Source: Fusobacteriaceae bacterium
Lineage (GTDB): Bacteria; Fusobacteriota; Fusobacteriia; Fusobacteriales; Fusobacteriaceae
Direction of reading: 5' to 3'
DNA: 54,531 nt
NCBI GenBank assembly: GCA_900764925.1
Contig: CAAFPW010000092.1
Location: forward strand, 1-54,531
Shown one piece after another: positions 42,924-52,455 of the stretch (its first letter is position 1; each line of letters begins with the position of its first letter). The translations under genes were made by a program, and so were the position numbers. The notes below the pieces were generated by a model. It ran no database searches, had not been told where the DNA came from, and saw only the letters and a list, made by a program, of their open reading frames with translations.

Positions 42924-43001
42924 TATAATACTAAACATATGAAAATGTACTTAAATTTTAAAAGTCCTAAAGAGTATAGACAAATTTTCGGATTAATATA
43001 A
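42924..43001 (+). mobile_element. IS3-family transposase, C-terminal remnant
   Basis: Twenty-five codons to a stop read YNTKHMKMYLNFKSPKEYRQ then IFGLI, the typical end of an IS3/IS150-type OrfB (YNxxRIHxxLNxKSPxEYR). A stop codon lies immediately upstream in frame. Terminal repeats were not seen. It abuts the gamma-glutamyltransferase fragment and suggests an IS-mediated deletion. Confidence 0.55.
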
Positions 43002-43073
43002 AAATATTTTTCAAAAATTTAGCTACACTCCCTTCTCAAAAATCATTTATATTCTAGATGCTCTTATTTTACA

Positions 43074-44327
43074 TTATATTTCAAGAAATTTTTCAATATC
43101 TTTTATTATATCTTTATTTCCAAACCCCCCAGCTTTAGTTATAATATTTAATTCATTATCATTAAAATAAACTTTAGCCAAAACAACTCCTGATGTAATT
43201 TCAATCAATGGATAAATTTTAGTAATATTCATTTCTTTCAAAATTCCTATTAAAGTATCTCCACCAAATATTATTATATTTTTTAAATCATTTTTTTCAA
43301 TTAAAAAAGTTATTAAATTTCCAATATTATTAGCTACATTTTGTGTTATTTCTTCTAAAGGAATATTATTTTCTTTTGAATATTTTTTAGTTGCTTCAAT
43401 TATATTACTATCTTGTGAACTTTTTATTAAAATTTTATTTTTACGATTTATCAATTCACTAATTTCTTTTTTTATTGTAAAATTCTTTTTATAATAATCC
43501 TTTTTAATCACATCATCAAATTTAAGATTTTCAACTAAATAATCATTTTTTTGAGCATACACACATTGTTCTAAAGAAGTTTTATTTACACTTCCACAGA
43601 CTAAAAGAATTTTTTTATCTTTTACTTCGAATTTTTTAAATTCTTTTTTTCTTCCTATTTCTTTTGCAATAATTTCAGCAAATCCAGCACTTCCTGCAAG
43701 ATATTTATTTTGTTTTTTTGATTTTAATTCTTGGTTGATTAATTCTAATTCACCTTTTGTTAAACTATCATAAAGATATATTATTTTTTTATCTTCATCT
43801 TTTAATTTTTCTTCTGTTTCCTTAGACCTTAAAACTTTTATTTCGGTTTGTTGATTTATTATTTTAGGAATATAACTATGAGTAATTGGATTTAAAATAT
43901 CATTAGCAAAAGCTGTTTCTGTTATTTTTTTTCCATCTACATAAAGTATCCCTTCTTGAACTACTCTCCCATTTTCAGGAAATCCAGGAATAAAATTTAA
44001 AGTTTTTATTTCTAGACCTTCCATAAATCCTTCTAATTCTTGACCTATATTTCCTCTAAAAGTAGAATCAATCTTTTTATAAAAATATTTAATATTATTT
44101 ATTTTTTTTAATTTTGATACTATGCTTTTCACTCTAAATTTTGCTTCACTTTTATCTATATGCCTTGATTCTGTATCTATTACAATAACTTCTATATCTT
44201 TAGGAATTGTGTCAATATCAAAGTCTAATTCTGTTATTACTAAAGTTGATAAATTTTCCTTTGTAAACTGGATCCCAGTATCTAAAGCACCTGTTAAATC
44301 ATCTGCTATAACTACTGCTTCTATCAT
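43074..44327 (-). CDS. DUF1537 four-carbon acid-sugar kinase
   Basis: A 417-residue kinase of the DUF1537 family. The N-terminal acid-sugar-binding domain begins VVIADDLTGALDTGIQF and has KKIDSTFRGNIG; the C-terminal nucleotide-binding domain has FGGDTL and TKAGGFGN. Family members phosphorylate threonate, erythronate or related acids at C4, often feeding a PdxA2 dehydrogenase. A PdxA-type gene is present upstream in the same operon, matching that scheme. This is the last gene of the eight-gene operon; no clear terminator was found in the scar beyond it. Confidence 0.9.
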   Translation of the reverse strand: MIEAVVIADDLTGALDTGIQFTKENLSTLVITELDFDIDTIPKDIEVIVIDTESRHIDKSEAKFRVKSIVSKLKKINNIKYFYKKIDSTFRGNIGQELEGFMEGLEIKTLNFIPGFPENGRVVQEGILYVDGKKITETAFANDILNPITHSYIPKIINQQTEIKVLRSKETEEKLKDEDKKIIYLYDSLTKGELELINQELKSKKQNKYLAGSAGFAEIIAKEIGRKKEFKKFEVKDKKILLVCGSVNKTSLEQCVYAQKNDYLVENLKFDDVIKKDYYKKNFTIKKEISELINRKNKILIKSSQDSNIIEATKKYSKENNIPLEEITQNVANNIGNLITFLIEKNDLKNIIIFGGDTLIGILKEMNITKIYPLIEITSGVVLAKVYFNDNELNIITKAGGFGNKDIIKDIEKFLEI

Positions 44328-44340
44328 AGATTAGCTCCTA

Positions 44341-45240
44341 TTATTTCATTCCTTTTTTCTTATTCTCTTCTAATACAGATTTTAATGCTGCTATTCCAGA
44401 CTCTGAAACTTTTGAAAAAGGTTTTCTGCATTTTCCAACATTATACCCTAACAAACCTACAGCTGTTTTTACAATTGTATTTGGATTTCCATATTTAAAA
44501 CAATTTCTAAATGAACGAATACTATCTTGAATTTCTCTAGCTGCCTTAACATTTCCAGATATAAATGTATCATATATAGAAGACATTACTTTAGGATATA
44601 CATTTGCACACCCAGCTATTCCCCCTTTTCCTCCTGCTAATAAACACCATAGAATTAACGAATCATTTCCAGATAAAACAGCAAAATCTTCTCTTTCTCT
44701 TGTTTTTTCTATATATTGAAGCATATTATCAAAATTTCCACTGCTATCTTTTACTCCAACTATATTAGAAATTTTACTTAATTTTTCAACTGTTTCTGGA
44801 GATAAAGCATTTCCTGTTCTAGCAGGAATATTATATAATATTATTGGTAAGTCTACTGATTCAGCTACTTCTTTAAAATGTTCATATAATTCTTCTTGTG
44901 AAGCTGCTGCAAACCAAGGTGTTATTACAGAAATAACATCTACTCCTATCTCTTTAGCTTTTTTAGAAAGTTCTATTGTATCCTTTGTATTTACACATCC
45001 TGTTCCTGCATATACTGGAACTCTTCCTCTTGTTTCATCAACAACTATTTCCATTACTTTTATTTTTTCTTCAAATGATAATGCATATGCTTCTCCATTT
45101 GTTCCTAATGGAAATAATCCATGTATTCCATTTTCAATTTGACGATTTACTTGATTTCTTAACTCTTTTTCATTTATTGTTTCATCATTATTCATAGGTG
45201 TTATTAAAGGGACTATTATTCCTTTTATATCTACGCTCAT
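44341..45240 (-). CDS. DapA/NanA-superfamily aldolase or lyase
   Basis: A 299-residue Schiff-base aldolase. Motifs: IVPLITPMNND at the N-terminus, GTNGEAYAL (the GTTGE equivalent), the tyrosine of LYNIPARTGNAL and the Schiff-base lysine in IVGVKDSSGN. DapA itself keeps GTTGE and an arginine for aspartate semialdehyde; the operon setting suggests a catabolic 2-keto-3-deoxy acid or similar substrate giving pyruvate. Product of the operon, gap of 8 bases to the flavoprotein gene and 13 to the kinase gene. Exact substrate unknown. Confidence 0.88.
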   Translation of the reverse strand: MSVDIKGIIVPLITPMNNDETINEKELRNQVNRQIENGIHGLFPLGTNGEAYALSFEEKIKVMEIVVDETRGRVPVYAGTGCVNTKDTIELSKKAKEIGVDVISVITPWFAAASQEELYEHFKEVAESVDLPIILYNIPARTGNALSPETVEKLSKISNIVGVKDSSGNFDNMLQYIEKTREREDFAVLSGNDSLILWCLLAGGKGGIAGCANVYPKVMSSIYDTFISGNVKAAREIQDSIRSFRNCFKYGNPNTIVKTAVGLLGYNVGKCRKPFSKVSESGIAALKSVLEENKKKGMK

Positions 45241-45248
45241 CTTTCCTC

Positions 45249-46763
45249 CTAAATTTCAAACTCTTTTTCATATTCTAAATTTTGTTCTGGATAATCAAGT
45301 CTCATATGTGTTCCTCTACTTTCTTTACGATTTATAGCTGCTTTTAACATATATGAAATAGATTTTCCTATCTGTTTTGTTTCAGTATCTAAAATTACAT
45401 CTTTTTCCTCTAAAATTTTCTCTACTTCTTCTAAAGCTTTACTAAGCTGTTCTTCAGTTCTATATATACCTAATGACTGCTCAGCTATATTTTTTAACTT
45501 TGGAACATATTTATTATAAATATCTTTATTTACTTTATAATCTATCTTAAATTCTTGGGATACATTTTCGTTCAATTCACTTTTGAAAATAGCCTCTCCG
45601 CATAGAAATCCAGATATTGCAGCTTGACTTCCTGCATTCCCTGCACAACGACAAGCTCCATGAATACCACCACAAGCTTCTCCTACAGCATATAAGCCTT
45701 TTACTTTTGACTCATAATTATTATTTACTTTTATTCCTCCAGAAAAACTATGAGCCATAGGTGCCACCTCTACTAACTCTTTTTTAGGATCAACACCATT
45801 TGCTATGAGTCTATTATAAAACCAAGGATATGCTTTTAAAGTTTCAACATCAATATGTCTCAAATCTACATATACTCCATTATGTTCTGTCCCATTTCCT
45901 GCTTTTACTTCTTTCCAAATTTCTTTATTTAAAAGTGTTTTTGGTGATCCTGCTTCACCTTGTGGTCTTATCTTTAATATAAAACGTTCTCCTTTATTAT
46001 TTAAAAGATATGCTCCTTCACCTAACATAGCAGTTGGACAAGGCTCTCCTATAGCTCCTTTAGGAGAAGCTACCACCATTGGTTCATATTCTAAAAATTC
46101 TATATCAATAAGATCTACTCCTGCTTCTTTAGCTATATCTAGAGTATTTCCCTTTATATCTCTAGGATAAGTCGATACTCCAAATAAGTTTCCTACTCCT
46201 CCCCAAGCTGCTACAACTACTTCTGAATAAATATTTTTTAAATTTTTTTCATTATCTTTTACTGTTATTCCATATACTCTTTTTCCATCTGAAAGAACTT
46301 TTACACACTCAAAACCCTCATAAAATTTTATTCCTTTTTCTTTTAAAGAATTTTTAAATTTATTAACAATATCTACTCCTATTAAGTTTTTAGTAGAACA
46401 TAAAGAACGAGGATAAGTATGCCCAGATACATGTCTTAACTTATAAGAACCATCATTATTTTTAGAAAATTCAATACCCCATCTTAATAAAAAATTAAAT
46501 GTTTTTTCAGTATTGTTAGTCATCTCTTTTACAAGATTTTTATTTCCAATATTATATCCTGCACTTAACATATCTTCTGCATATTTCTCTTTTGTATCTC
46601 CATATGGATTATTAGGCAAGACAAAATTAATAGCTGCTATTACAGGGCTTCCTCCATATCCTAAACCAAATATACCAATATCTGTAATTCCTAGCTCATA
46701 TAGTCTTGCTGCTGTTGATAGTGCTGCAAGTCCCATTCCTACTATTACAATTTTATGATGCAT
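45249..46763 (-). CDS. FAD-dependent oxidoreductase of the FrdA/NadB family
   Basis: A 504-residue flavoprotein. The FAD-binding fold begins IVGMGLAALSTAARLYELG; the C-terminal FAD contact is GLYAVGEACGGIHGACRCAGN, and the helical end carries SRGTHMRLDYP, as in fumarate reductase and aspartate oxidase. The substrate histidine/arginine region VAPMAHSFSGGIKV is diverged. No iron-sulfur or membrane subunit is encoded nearby, and there is no signal peptide, so it is a soluble single subunit with unknown electron partner. Its ATG overlaps the YhcH stop by one base. Confidence 0.85.
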   Translation of the reverse strand: MHHKIVIVGMGLAALSTAARLYELGITDIGIFGLGYGGSPVIAAINFVLPNNPYGDTKEKYAEDMLSAGYNIGNKNLVKEMTNNTEKTFNFLLRWGIEFSKNNDGSYKLRHVSGHTYPRSLCSTKNLIGVDIVNKFKNSLKEKGIKFYEGFECVKVLSDGKRVYGITVKDNEKNLKNIYSEVVVAAWGGVGNLFGVSTYPRDIKGNTLDIAKEAGVDLIDIEFLEYEPMVVASPKGAIGEPCPTAMLGEGAYLLNNKGERFILKIRPQGEAGSPKTLLNKEIWKEVKAGNGTEHNGVYVDLRHIDVETLKAYPWFYNRLIANGVDPKKELVEVAPMAHSFSGGIKVNNNYESKVKGLYAVGEACGGIHGACRCAGNAGSQAAISGFLCGEAIFKSELNENVSQEFKIDYKVNKDIYNKYVPKLKNIAEQSLGIYRTEEQLSKALEEVEKILEEKDVILDTETKQIGKSISYMLKAAINRKESRGTHMRLDYPEQNLEYEKEFEI

Positions 46764-47218
46764 TATTTTTCTCCTTTATTTAATAATTTTATTACTATTT
46801 TTTTATATCTTGTTGGAGTTTTAAGATGCCTAACAGCTTTATGTCCATCTTGAGGAAAACAAATATAAAAAATTCCTGGAGTAATTTTTATATTATTTTC
46901 ATAACTTCCATTTTTGAAGTATGTTACATCTTTTTCTTGATTGTATATTTGTTTCTCAAAAAGATCAGATTTTTCATTCCAAACTAATATTTCTGACCCT
47001 TCAATTAAAATTTGAATATCTATATATTTATTATGAGTTTCAAAATCACCTTCTAATATATTTTTGGTTATTCCTTCTTGCATCATAATAAATCCGCAAT
47101 CAATTTCATATTTTCCAACTTTAAATTCTTTTATATTTTTAATTTCCTTTTGAATTTCTTTTAATTCTGGAATAATTTTTTCGTATAAACTAATATTTTC
47201 TATTTTGTCTATAATCAT
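46763..47218 (-). CDS. YhcH/YjgK/YiaL-family protein
   Basis: A 151-residue cupin-like protein of DUF386. Hallmarks are FETHNKYIDIQILIEGSE (metal-binding His) and ICFPQDGHKAVRH. Relatives include NanQ, reported as a sialic-acid anomerase, and YiaL in the diketogulonate operon, so a sugar-anomer or tautomer role is likely. It lies between the TRAP permease and the flavoprotein genes, overlapping the latter by one base. Confidence 0.88.
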   Translation of the reverse strand: MIIDKIENISLYEKIIPELKEIQKEIKNIKEFKVGKYEIDCGFIMMQEGITKNILEGDFETHNKYIDIQILIEGSEILVWNEKSDLFEKQIYNQEKDVTYFKNGSYENNIKITPGIFYICFPQDGHKAVRHLKTPTRYKKIVIKLLNKGEK

Positions 47219-47233
47219 GTCTATCCCTACTTT

Positions 47234-49138
47234 TTAATTATTTACAATAACTTCTTTTTTCTTACTCTTATTTTTTATAATTCCCATTATAATTACATAA
47301 ATTCCAATGGCAAATCCAATAATATCACTTATATGCTCTGGAACTATTGTACATAATGCTCCTATAAATAATAATCCTCTTGTAACTTTATTTAAAGGAG
47401 CTATTAAATAACCAGCAATAGAACCTGCTAACATATAAGTTCCAAATAGTAAAATAATTGCTGCTTTAACTATTTGAATAGTTGTTCCCATCAAAAGAAT
47501 TTCTGGACTATATACAAAAACAAAAGGAACCAAAAATGCTACTAAAGAATACATAAATCCTGTAAATCCTGTTTTTAAAGAATCAGCTCCAGCAATTCCT
47601 GCTGCTGTAAATGATGCTAAACATACTGGTGGAGTTATTTGAGCCATTATTCCAAAATAAAATACAAACATATTTGCTGACAATGGATTTATATTTAATT
47701 TTATTAAGATTGGAACAAATAATATATTAGATACTAAATATGCAGCTACTGTTGGAAGTGCCATTCCTAATAACATACATCCAAACATTGCTATTATTAA
47801 AGCAACAACTAAGTTTGAAGTTCCTATTTGAGCTATGATATTTGAAAATCTTGTTGCCAATCCTGATTGAATTACTACTCCAATAATTATTCCACAGGCT
47901 GCTGTTGGAATAGCTATGTTAGAAGCTTGTTTTACTCCATCTAATCCAGTACTTGCTATAACTCTTATATCTTGATAATATTTTCCACCTTTATAAAATT
48001 TACTAAATATATTACAAACTAATATTGCAAATATTCCCATCATTCCACTTCTCATTAATGAAGCACCTGAGATTATATAAAAAACTAAAATAATTGCTGG
48101 AATTATCATATATACTCTTTCCAATAATGGATCTTTAATTTCTATAACTGCATTCGCTGCTCTATTAGGATCTAAAGCTTCTTTTTTAGACATAAAAGTT
48201 ACTAAGAAAAATACTGATGCATAATATGCTACTGCTGGAAGAATTGCAGCAAATGCTACTGTTTTATATGGTACTCCTAACATTTCAGCCATAATAAATG
48301 CTCCAACTCCCATTATTGGTGGCATTATTTGTCCTCCAGTAGATGCTACTGCTTCAATAGCTCCAGCTTGATGAGGTTGATATCCTACTCTTTTCATCAT
48401 TGGAATTGTCATTACTCCTGTTGTTGAAACATTAGCTACAGCACTTCCAGATATCATTCCCATAAGCCCTGATGAAATAATTGCTGCTTTTGCTGGTCCA
48501 CCAGCACTTTTATTTGAAAATTTCATTCCAAAATCAATAAGTAATTGTCCCCCTCCACATTGAGAGAAAAAAGCTCCAAAAATTATAAAATAGAATAAAC
48601 TTGTTGCAGATGTATAAAGAGGTGTTCCAAATATTCCTCCTGATCCTAACATCATAGTTTCAACAAAACTTCTCATTGTTGTCCCTTTAAAGTATAAAAT
48701 TCCTGGACAATACATTCCTAACCAATCATAAATAATAAATATCACTATAAAAACAAATAAAATTTTCCCAAGTGTTCTACGTACTGCTTCTAATAAAATT
48801 ATTATACAAACAAATGTAGCTATTTTATCCATATTTGTAACTACATCAACATACTGTACTCTAATACTTAAACGTTCAAATTCTGATATAACATAATAAG
48901 TTAACCATATAATTCCTATAAAAAATGGAATATCTATCAAATTTAATAATTTATTACCAGTTTTTCCAGCTGCTGGTTTTATTAAAAATACTACAAATAG
49001 TGCTAATATTAAATGTAACGGATTTTGTAACATTGGATCTAGTGGTTTTATTAATGCTATATATAATTGAAATAATATAAATATTGATACTACGATACTT
49101 AAAATTATAAATGAAATATCTTTCTTTTTAGTTTCCAT
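47234..49138 (-). CDS. TRAP transporter, fused small and large permease (TAXI type)
   Basis: A 634-residue membrane protein: an N-terminal DctQ-like four-helix part (about 1-160) fused to a DctM-like part with SGSAVANVSTTGVMTIPMM, ASTGGQIMPPIMGVGAF and GMALPTVAAYLV motifs. This 4TM/12TM fusion is the form paired with TAXI binding proteins, and the TAXI gene is immediately upstream. It imports an organic acid with sodium or proton. A stem-loop separates the two genes. Confidence 0.93.
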   Translation of the reverse strand: METKKKDISFIILSIVVSIFILFQLYIALIKPLDPMLQNPLHLILALFVVFLIKPAAGKTGNKLLNLIDIPFFIGIIWLTYYVISEFERLSIRVQYVDVVTNMDKIATFVCIIILLEAVRRTLGKILFVFIVIFIIYDWLGMYCPGILYFKGTTMRSFVETMMLGSGGIFGTPLYTSATSLFYFIIFGAFFSQCGGGQLLIDFGMKFSNKSAGGPAKAAIISSGLMGMISGSAVANVSTTGVMTIPMMKRVGYQPHQAGAIEAVASTGGQIMPPIMGVGAFIMAEMLGVPYKTVAFAAILPAVAYYASVFFLVTFMSKKEALDPNRAANAVIEIKDPLLERVYMIIPAIILVFYIISGASLMRSGMMGIFAILVCNIFSKFYKGGKYYQDIRVIASTGLDGVKQASNIAIPTAACGIIIGVVIQSGLATRFSNIIAQIGTSNLVVALIIAMFGCMLLGMALPTVAAYLVSNILFVPILIKLNINPLSANMFVFYFGIMAQITPPVCLASFTAAGIAGADSLKTGFTGFMYSLVAFLVPFVFVYSPEILLMGTTIQIVKAAIILLFGTYMLAGSIAGYLIAPLNKVTRGLLFIGALCTIVPEHISDIIGFAIGIYVIIMGIIKNKSKKKEVIVNN

Positions 49139-49156
49139 ATCTTTCTCCTTTTTGAA

Positions 49157-49180
49157 AGAAGTGCCTTTTAAGGCACTTCT
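49157..49180 (-). other. Intercistronic stem-loop between TAXI protein and permease
   Basis: AGAAGTGCCTT and AAGGCACTTCT form a perfect 11-bp stem with a two-base centre (a CTTTTAAG-type tip). It begins only four bases after the binding-protein stop. Without a long T-run it probably lowers read-through or protects the 3' end, giving more binding protein than permease. Confidence 0.7.
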
Positions 49181-49184
49181 ATTT

Positions 49185-50198
49185 CTATTTTATATATCCT
49201 TTTTCTCTATAATATTTTTCTGCTCCTGGATGTAATTCAACTCCAGCTTGTGATGATGTCCAAGCTGTAGCAGGATCAAAATAAGATAATGAAGCTATTT
49301 GACTTGCTAACTCTTCCTTTCCTTCACAAAGTGCCTTTGTTAATTTGTAAGCTGTATCTTCATCCATATTTACATGAACTAAGACATTTTGTTGAGATCC
49401 AACTGAAGTGATAGCTGTTGTTTGTCCATTCCAAGTATTTGCATCAATTGTTATATAATCAAATCCATTTTCTGTTAATTTTTTCAAAGTTTCTTCACTT
49501 AATTGTGGGAAATACATATCTTTAGTCATACAAAGCTCTGTTGTATTTGCTTGTCCTGCAGCAACATGGTCAACTGTCATATCAGCCTTTCCATCTTGAA
49601 TATATATTTTAATTGCATCTCCACCTAGTAAGTCTACACTTCCTCCCCAAGATTTAATATCATCAAAAGTCACTCCATATGCTTCAAATAATTTTTCTGC
49701 TGCCATTTCTCCAAGAGTTCCTATTTTCTTAACTGCTAATCTTACAGGATATTTCTTTTCTACTAATTCTTCTACACTAGTTATTCCACTCTTTTCAATA
49801 AATTCTTTTGTAAACATTACATTTAAGAAATCATGACCTAATCCTCCTCCTATTGTTCTTACATTTTGAGTAGGCTCATGTCCTAAGATTCCTGTAGAAT
49901 TTGACCATTTAGCTGGACCTGCATTACTCATTATAATATCACATTGCTCATTTTCTAAAACTATTGGTGCTCCTACTCCTCCAGGAGATTCAGTAGTTAA
50001 ATCTATATTTGATCCTGTTGGTAATCCTTTTAAGAAAATATTAGATATAGCTGATGCATACTGATATGCTCCAGTTCCTACTTCTTGAGTTGCAAAAACT
50101 AAATGTATTTTTTTCTCTTGATCTTGTTTTACTACCTCTTTTTCTCCACAAGCTAAAAAACCTGCACACAAACATAATGTTGCTAAGAATTTTTTCAT
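49185..50198 (-). CDS. TAXI-family TRAP solute-binding lipoprotein
   Basis: A 337-residue extracytoplasmic receptor with a lipoprotein signal (lipobox FLAC17-G). TAXI features: VFATQEVGTGAYQYASAISN near residue 33, TTESPGGVGAPIVL, and a C-terminal YFDPATAWTSSQAGVELHPGA. It hands substrate to the fused permease encoded downstream. AGGAGG precedes the ATG. Known TAXI ligands are carboxylates, in keeping with an acid-sugar pathway, but ligand identity cannot be read from sequence. Confidence 0.93.
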   Translation of the reverse strand: MKKFLATLCLCAGFLACGEKEVVKQDQEKKIHLVFATQEVGTGAYQYASAISNIFLKGLPTGSNIDLTTESPGGVGAPIVLENEQCDIIMSNAGPAKWSNSTGILGHEPTQNVRTIGGGLGHDFLNVMFTKEFIEKSGITSVEELVEKKYPVRLAVKKIGTLGEMAAEKLFEAYGVTFDDIKSWGGSVDLLGGDAIKIYIQDGKADMTVDHVAAGQANTTELCMTKDMYFPQLSEETLKKLTENGFDYITIDANTWNGQTTAITSVGSQQNVLVHVNMDEDTAYKLTKALCEGKEELASQIASLSYFDPATAWTSSQAGVELHPGAEKYYREKGYIK

Positions 50199-50215
50199 AT
50201 TTTTCCCTCCTAGTT

Positions 50216-51241
50216 TTACTTATTATTTGCTAATTTTATTGCATAATCAATTGCATTAATAAGACTTAATTCATTTGCCATTCCTGTTCCTGCCTGATCA
50301 AAAGCTGTTCCATGATCTACAGAACTTCTTATTATTGGAAGTCCTAATGTTATGTTTACTCCAGCTACTGCTTCCCATTTATTTTTTTCTTGATTATATA
50401 CAAATCCAATCACTTTTAAAGGAATATGTCCTTGATCATGATACATAGCTACAACAATATCGTACCATCCTCCTCTAGCTTTAGAAAAAATTGTATCTGG
50501 TGGAATAGGACCAAATACATTTATTCCTTCTTTTTGAGCTTTTTCTATTGCTGGAATTATTTCTTCAATTTCCTCTGTTCCAAACAATCCGTTCTCACCA
50601 CAATGAGGATTTAAGCCAGCTACACCTATTTTTGGCTCCTTTATTCCTAATTTTTTACAAGCATCTTCTGCTATCTTGATTACATCATATATTCTTTCTT
50701 TTTTACATCTTTCGCATGCTTCTCTCAAAGAAACATGTGTGCTAACATGTACTACTCTTAAATTTTCATGGGCTAACATCATTGTATATTTTTTAGTTTT
50801 AGTAAAATCAGCATAAATTTCTGTATGCCCAGAATAGTGATGTCCAGCTAAATTTATTGCTTCTTTATTTAAAGCATTTGTTACTGTTGCATCTATTTTT
50901 CCTTCAAGTGCTAATTCAATTACTTTTTTTACATACTCAAAGGCAGCATTTCCAGCAATTTTACTTACTTTCCCTAATTCTAATTTATCCATCTCTACTA
51001 ATTTCATATCATAAATATCTATTATTCCATATTGAAATTTAGCTTCACTAATATCAGAAATAGAATTTATTTGTAAATTTTTTATTTTTACATATTCTTT
51101 AGCTTTCTCTATAACATTAGCATCTCCAATTATTACAGGTCTACACTTTTCATAAATTTCTTTATTATTTAAAGCTTTTAAAGATATTTCAGGTCCAATG
51201 CTTACTGGATCACCCATTGTTATTCCAATTATTGGTAACAT
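50216..51241 (-). CDS. pdxA2: PdxA2-type 4-phospho-acid dehydrogenase
   Basis: A 341-residue NAD-dependent dehydrogenase/decarboxylase of the PdxA family. Motifs: GITMGDPVSIGPEI, metal ligands in AGHHYSGHTEIYA, STHVSLREAC and MYHDQGHIPLK, and VDHGTAFDQAGTG at the C-terminus. In operons with DUF1537 kinases this family oxidises four-carbon acid 4-phosphates to dihydroxyacetone phosphate and CO2. No other pyridoxal-synthesis gene is near, so a catabolic role is preferred over vitamin B6 synthesis. Confidence 0.9.
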   Translation of the reverse strand: MLPIIGITMGDPVSIGPEISLKALNNKEIYEKCRPVIIGDANVIEKAKEYVKIKNLQINSISDISEAKFQYGIIDIYDMKLVEMDKLELGKVSKIAGNAAFEYVKKVIELALEGKIDATVTNALNKEAINLAGHHYSGHTEIYADFTKTKKYTMMLAHENLRVVHVSTHVSLREACERCKKERIYDVIKIAEDACKKLGIKEPKIGVAGLNPHCGENGLFGTEEIEEIIPAIEKAQKEGINVFGPIPPDTIFSKARGGWYDIVVAMYHDQGHIPLKVIGFVYNQEKNKWEAVAGVNITLGLPIIRSSVDHGTAFDQAGTGMANELSLINAIDYAIKLANNK

Positions 51242-51253
51242 CTTATCCTCCTC

Positions 51254-52411
51254 TTATTTTAATACTTGAGTATATATATTTCTAATATCATTTAATGTTA
51301 ATTCTTTTAAATTATTTGATAATAGCCTTGTCACTTTACTTCCTGCATCAACTAAAAACTCTAAATCTTTTTTTGTTACATTAAATTCTTCTAAATTCAT
51401 TGGTATTTCTGTTACTTTTATAATATCTTTTATTTCAAGTAGTATATATTCTGCTTTTTTTTCTATTGATTCATTAACCATTGTAGGATTTAATTGATCA
51501 CATAATTTTGAAAACTGTTCATAACAAGCATCTTTATTAAATTCCATTACAGGTAGCATCATAATAGCATTCGAAATTCCATGAGGAATATGATATTTTC
51601 CTCCTAATGGATATGAAAGTGCATGAACTGCTGTAGTTCCAGAAGAAGTAATTGCGATTCCCCCATAAAATGCTCCTATTAACATATTTGTTTTAGCTTC
51701 TAAATTTTCTGGATTTAAATATGCTTCCCTTATATTTTTAAATATTAAAACTCCTCCAGCTAAAGCATACAAATCACTAAATATATTCGCTTTTTTCGAT
51801 GTTAAACATTCTATACAGTGAGCTAAAGCATCTACCCCTGTAGCTGCAATTAACTTTTTAGGTAAATTTTGAACTGTTATTGGATCAAGAATTACATAAT
51901 CAGGTATTAAATTATCATTTACTATCCCTACCTTTACTCCCTCTTCTGGAACAGCTACTATTGAGTTACACGTAGCTTCTGACCCAGTTCCACATGTTGT
52001 AGGTATCATTAATGTTTTTATTTTTTTTACACCTATACTAGGGTCTTTTAATAAATCTTTGACTGTATAATCAGCTCCTTTTAATATTGAACATAATTTT
52101 GCTATGTCCATTACACTTCCACCACCTATAGCAATGATAAAATCAGTATCATATTTTTGTAATTCTGACATAACTTTATCTACATCTTGATAAGTTGGTT
52201 CTGTTGCTAAATTATCTAAAATATTAAATGGCAATTTACTTTTTTCAATTTCATTAATTATTTCTTTAAAAAAATAATTATTTTTTATTCCACCATCTGT
52301 AAAAATTGTTAATTTTTTTATATTTTCCTTCTTTAATATTTTTTCAATATTTTTTAAACTTCCGATTCCACTATATACACAATTTGGAATTTTTAAAAAA
52401 TAATTTTCCAT
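51254..52411 (-). CDS. Iron-containing alcohol dehydrogenase
   Basis: A 385-residue group III dehydrogenase. The nucleotide-binding GGGSVMDIAK is near residue 90; PTTCGTGSEAT follows, and metal ligands lie in GVDALAHCIE (Asp, His), AVHALSYPLGG (His) and HIPHGISNA (His). It may reduce an aldehyde or oxidise a hydroxy acid in the pathway. A longer frame starts at 52438, but GAAGGGGG before the ATG at 52411 and family length support the shorter form. First gene of the operon, behind a consensus promoter. Confidence 0.92.
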   Translation of the reverse strand: MENYFLKIPNCVYSGIGSLKNIEKILKKENIKKLTIFTDGGIKNNYFFKEIINEIEKSKLPFNILDNLATEPTYQDVDKVMSELQKYDTDFIIAIGGGSVMDIAKLCSILKGADYTVKDLLKDPSIGVKKIKTLMIPTTCGTGSEATCNSIVAVPEEGVKVGIVNDNLIPDYVILDPITVQNLPKKLIAATGVDALAHCIECLTSKKANIFSDLYALAGGVLIFKNIREAYLNPENLEAKTNMLIGAFYGGIAITSSGTTAVHALSYPLGGKYHIPHGISNAIMMLPVMEFNKDACYEQFSKLCDQLNPTMVNESIEKKAEYILLEIKDIIKVTEIPMNLEEFNVTKKDLEFLVDAGSKVTRLLSNNLKELTLNDIRNIYTQVLK

Positions 52412-52427
52412 ATTTCCCCCTTCTTCG

Positions 52428-52440
52428 AATGTCGACAATC
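52428..52440. promoter_or_regulatory. Candidate GntR-family operator
   Basis: AATGTCGACAATC is centred on the palindrome TGTCGACA (52430-52437), which stands out in this very AT-rich DNA. It lies 15 to 30 bases downstream of the -10 box, within the predicted transcript start, where a FadR/GntR repressor would block transcription. Assignment to the adjacent regulator is inferred. Confidence 0.5.
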
Positions 52441-52455
52441 GTTTTTTATAATTTG

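Noticed and set aside
50216..51241. Pyridoxal-phosphate biosynthesis role for the PdxA protein
   Set aside because: Linkage to a DUF1537 kinase and a TRAP importer points to the PdxA2 catabolic branch; no pdxJ or related gene is present.
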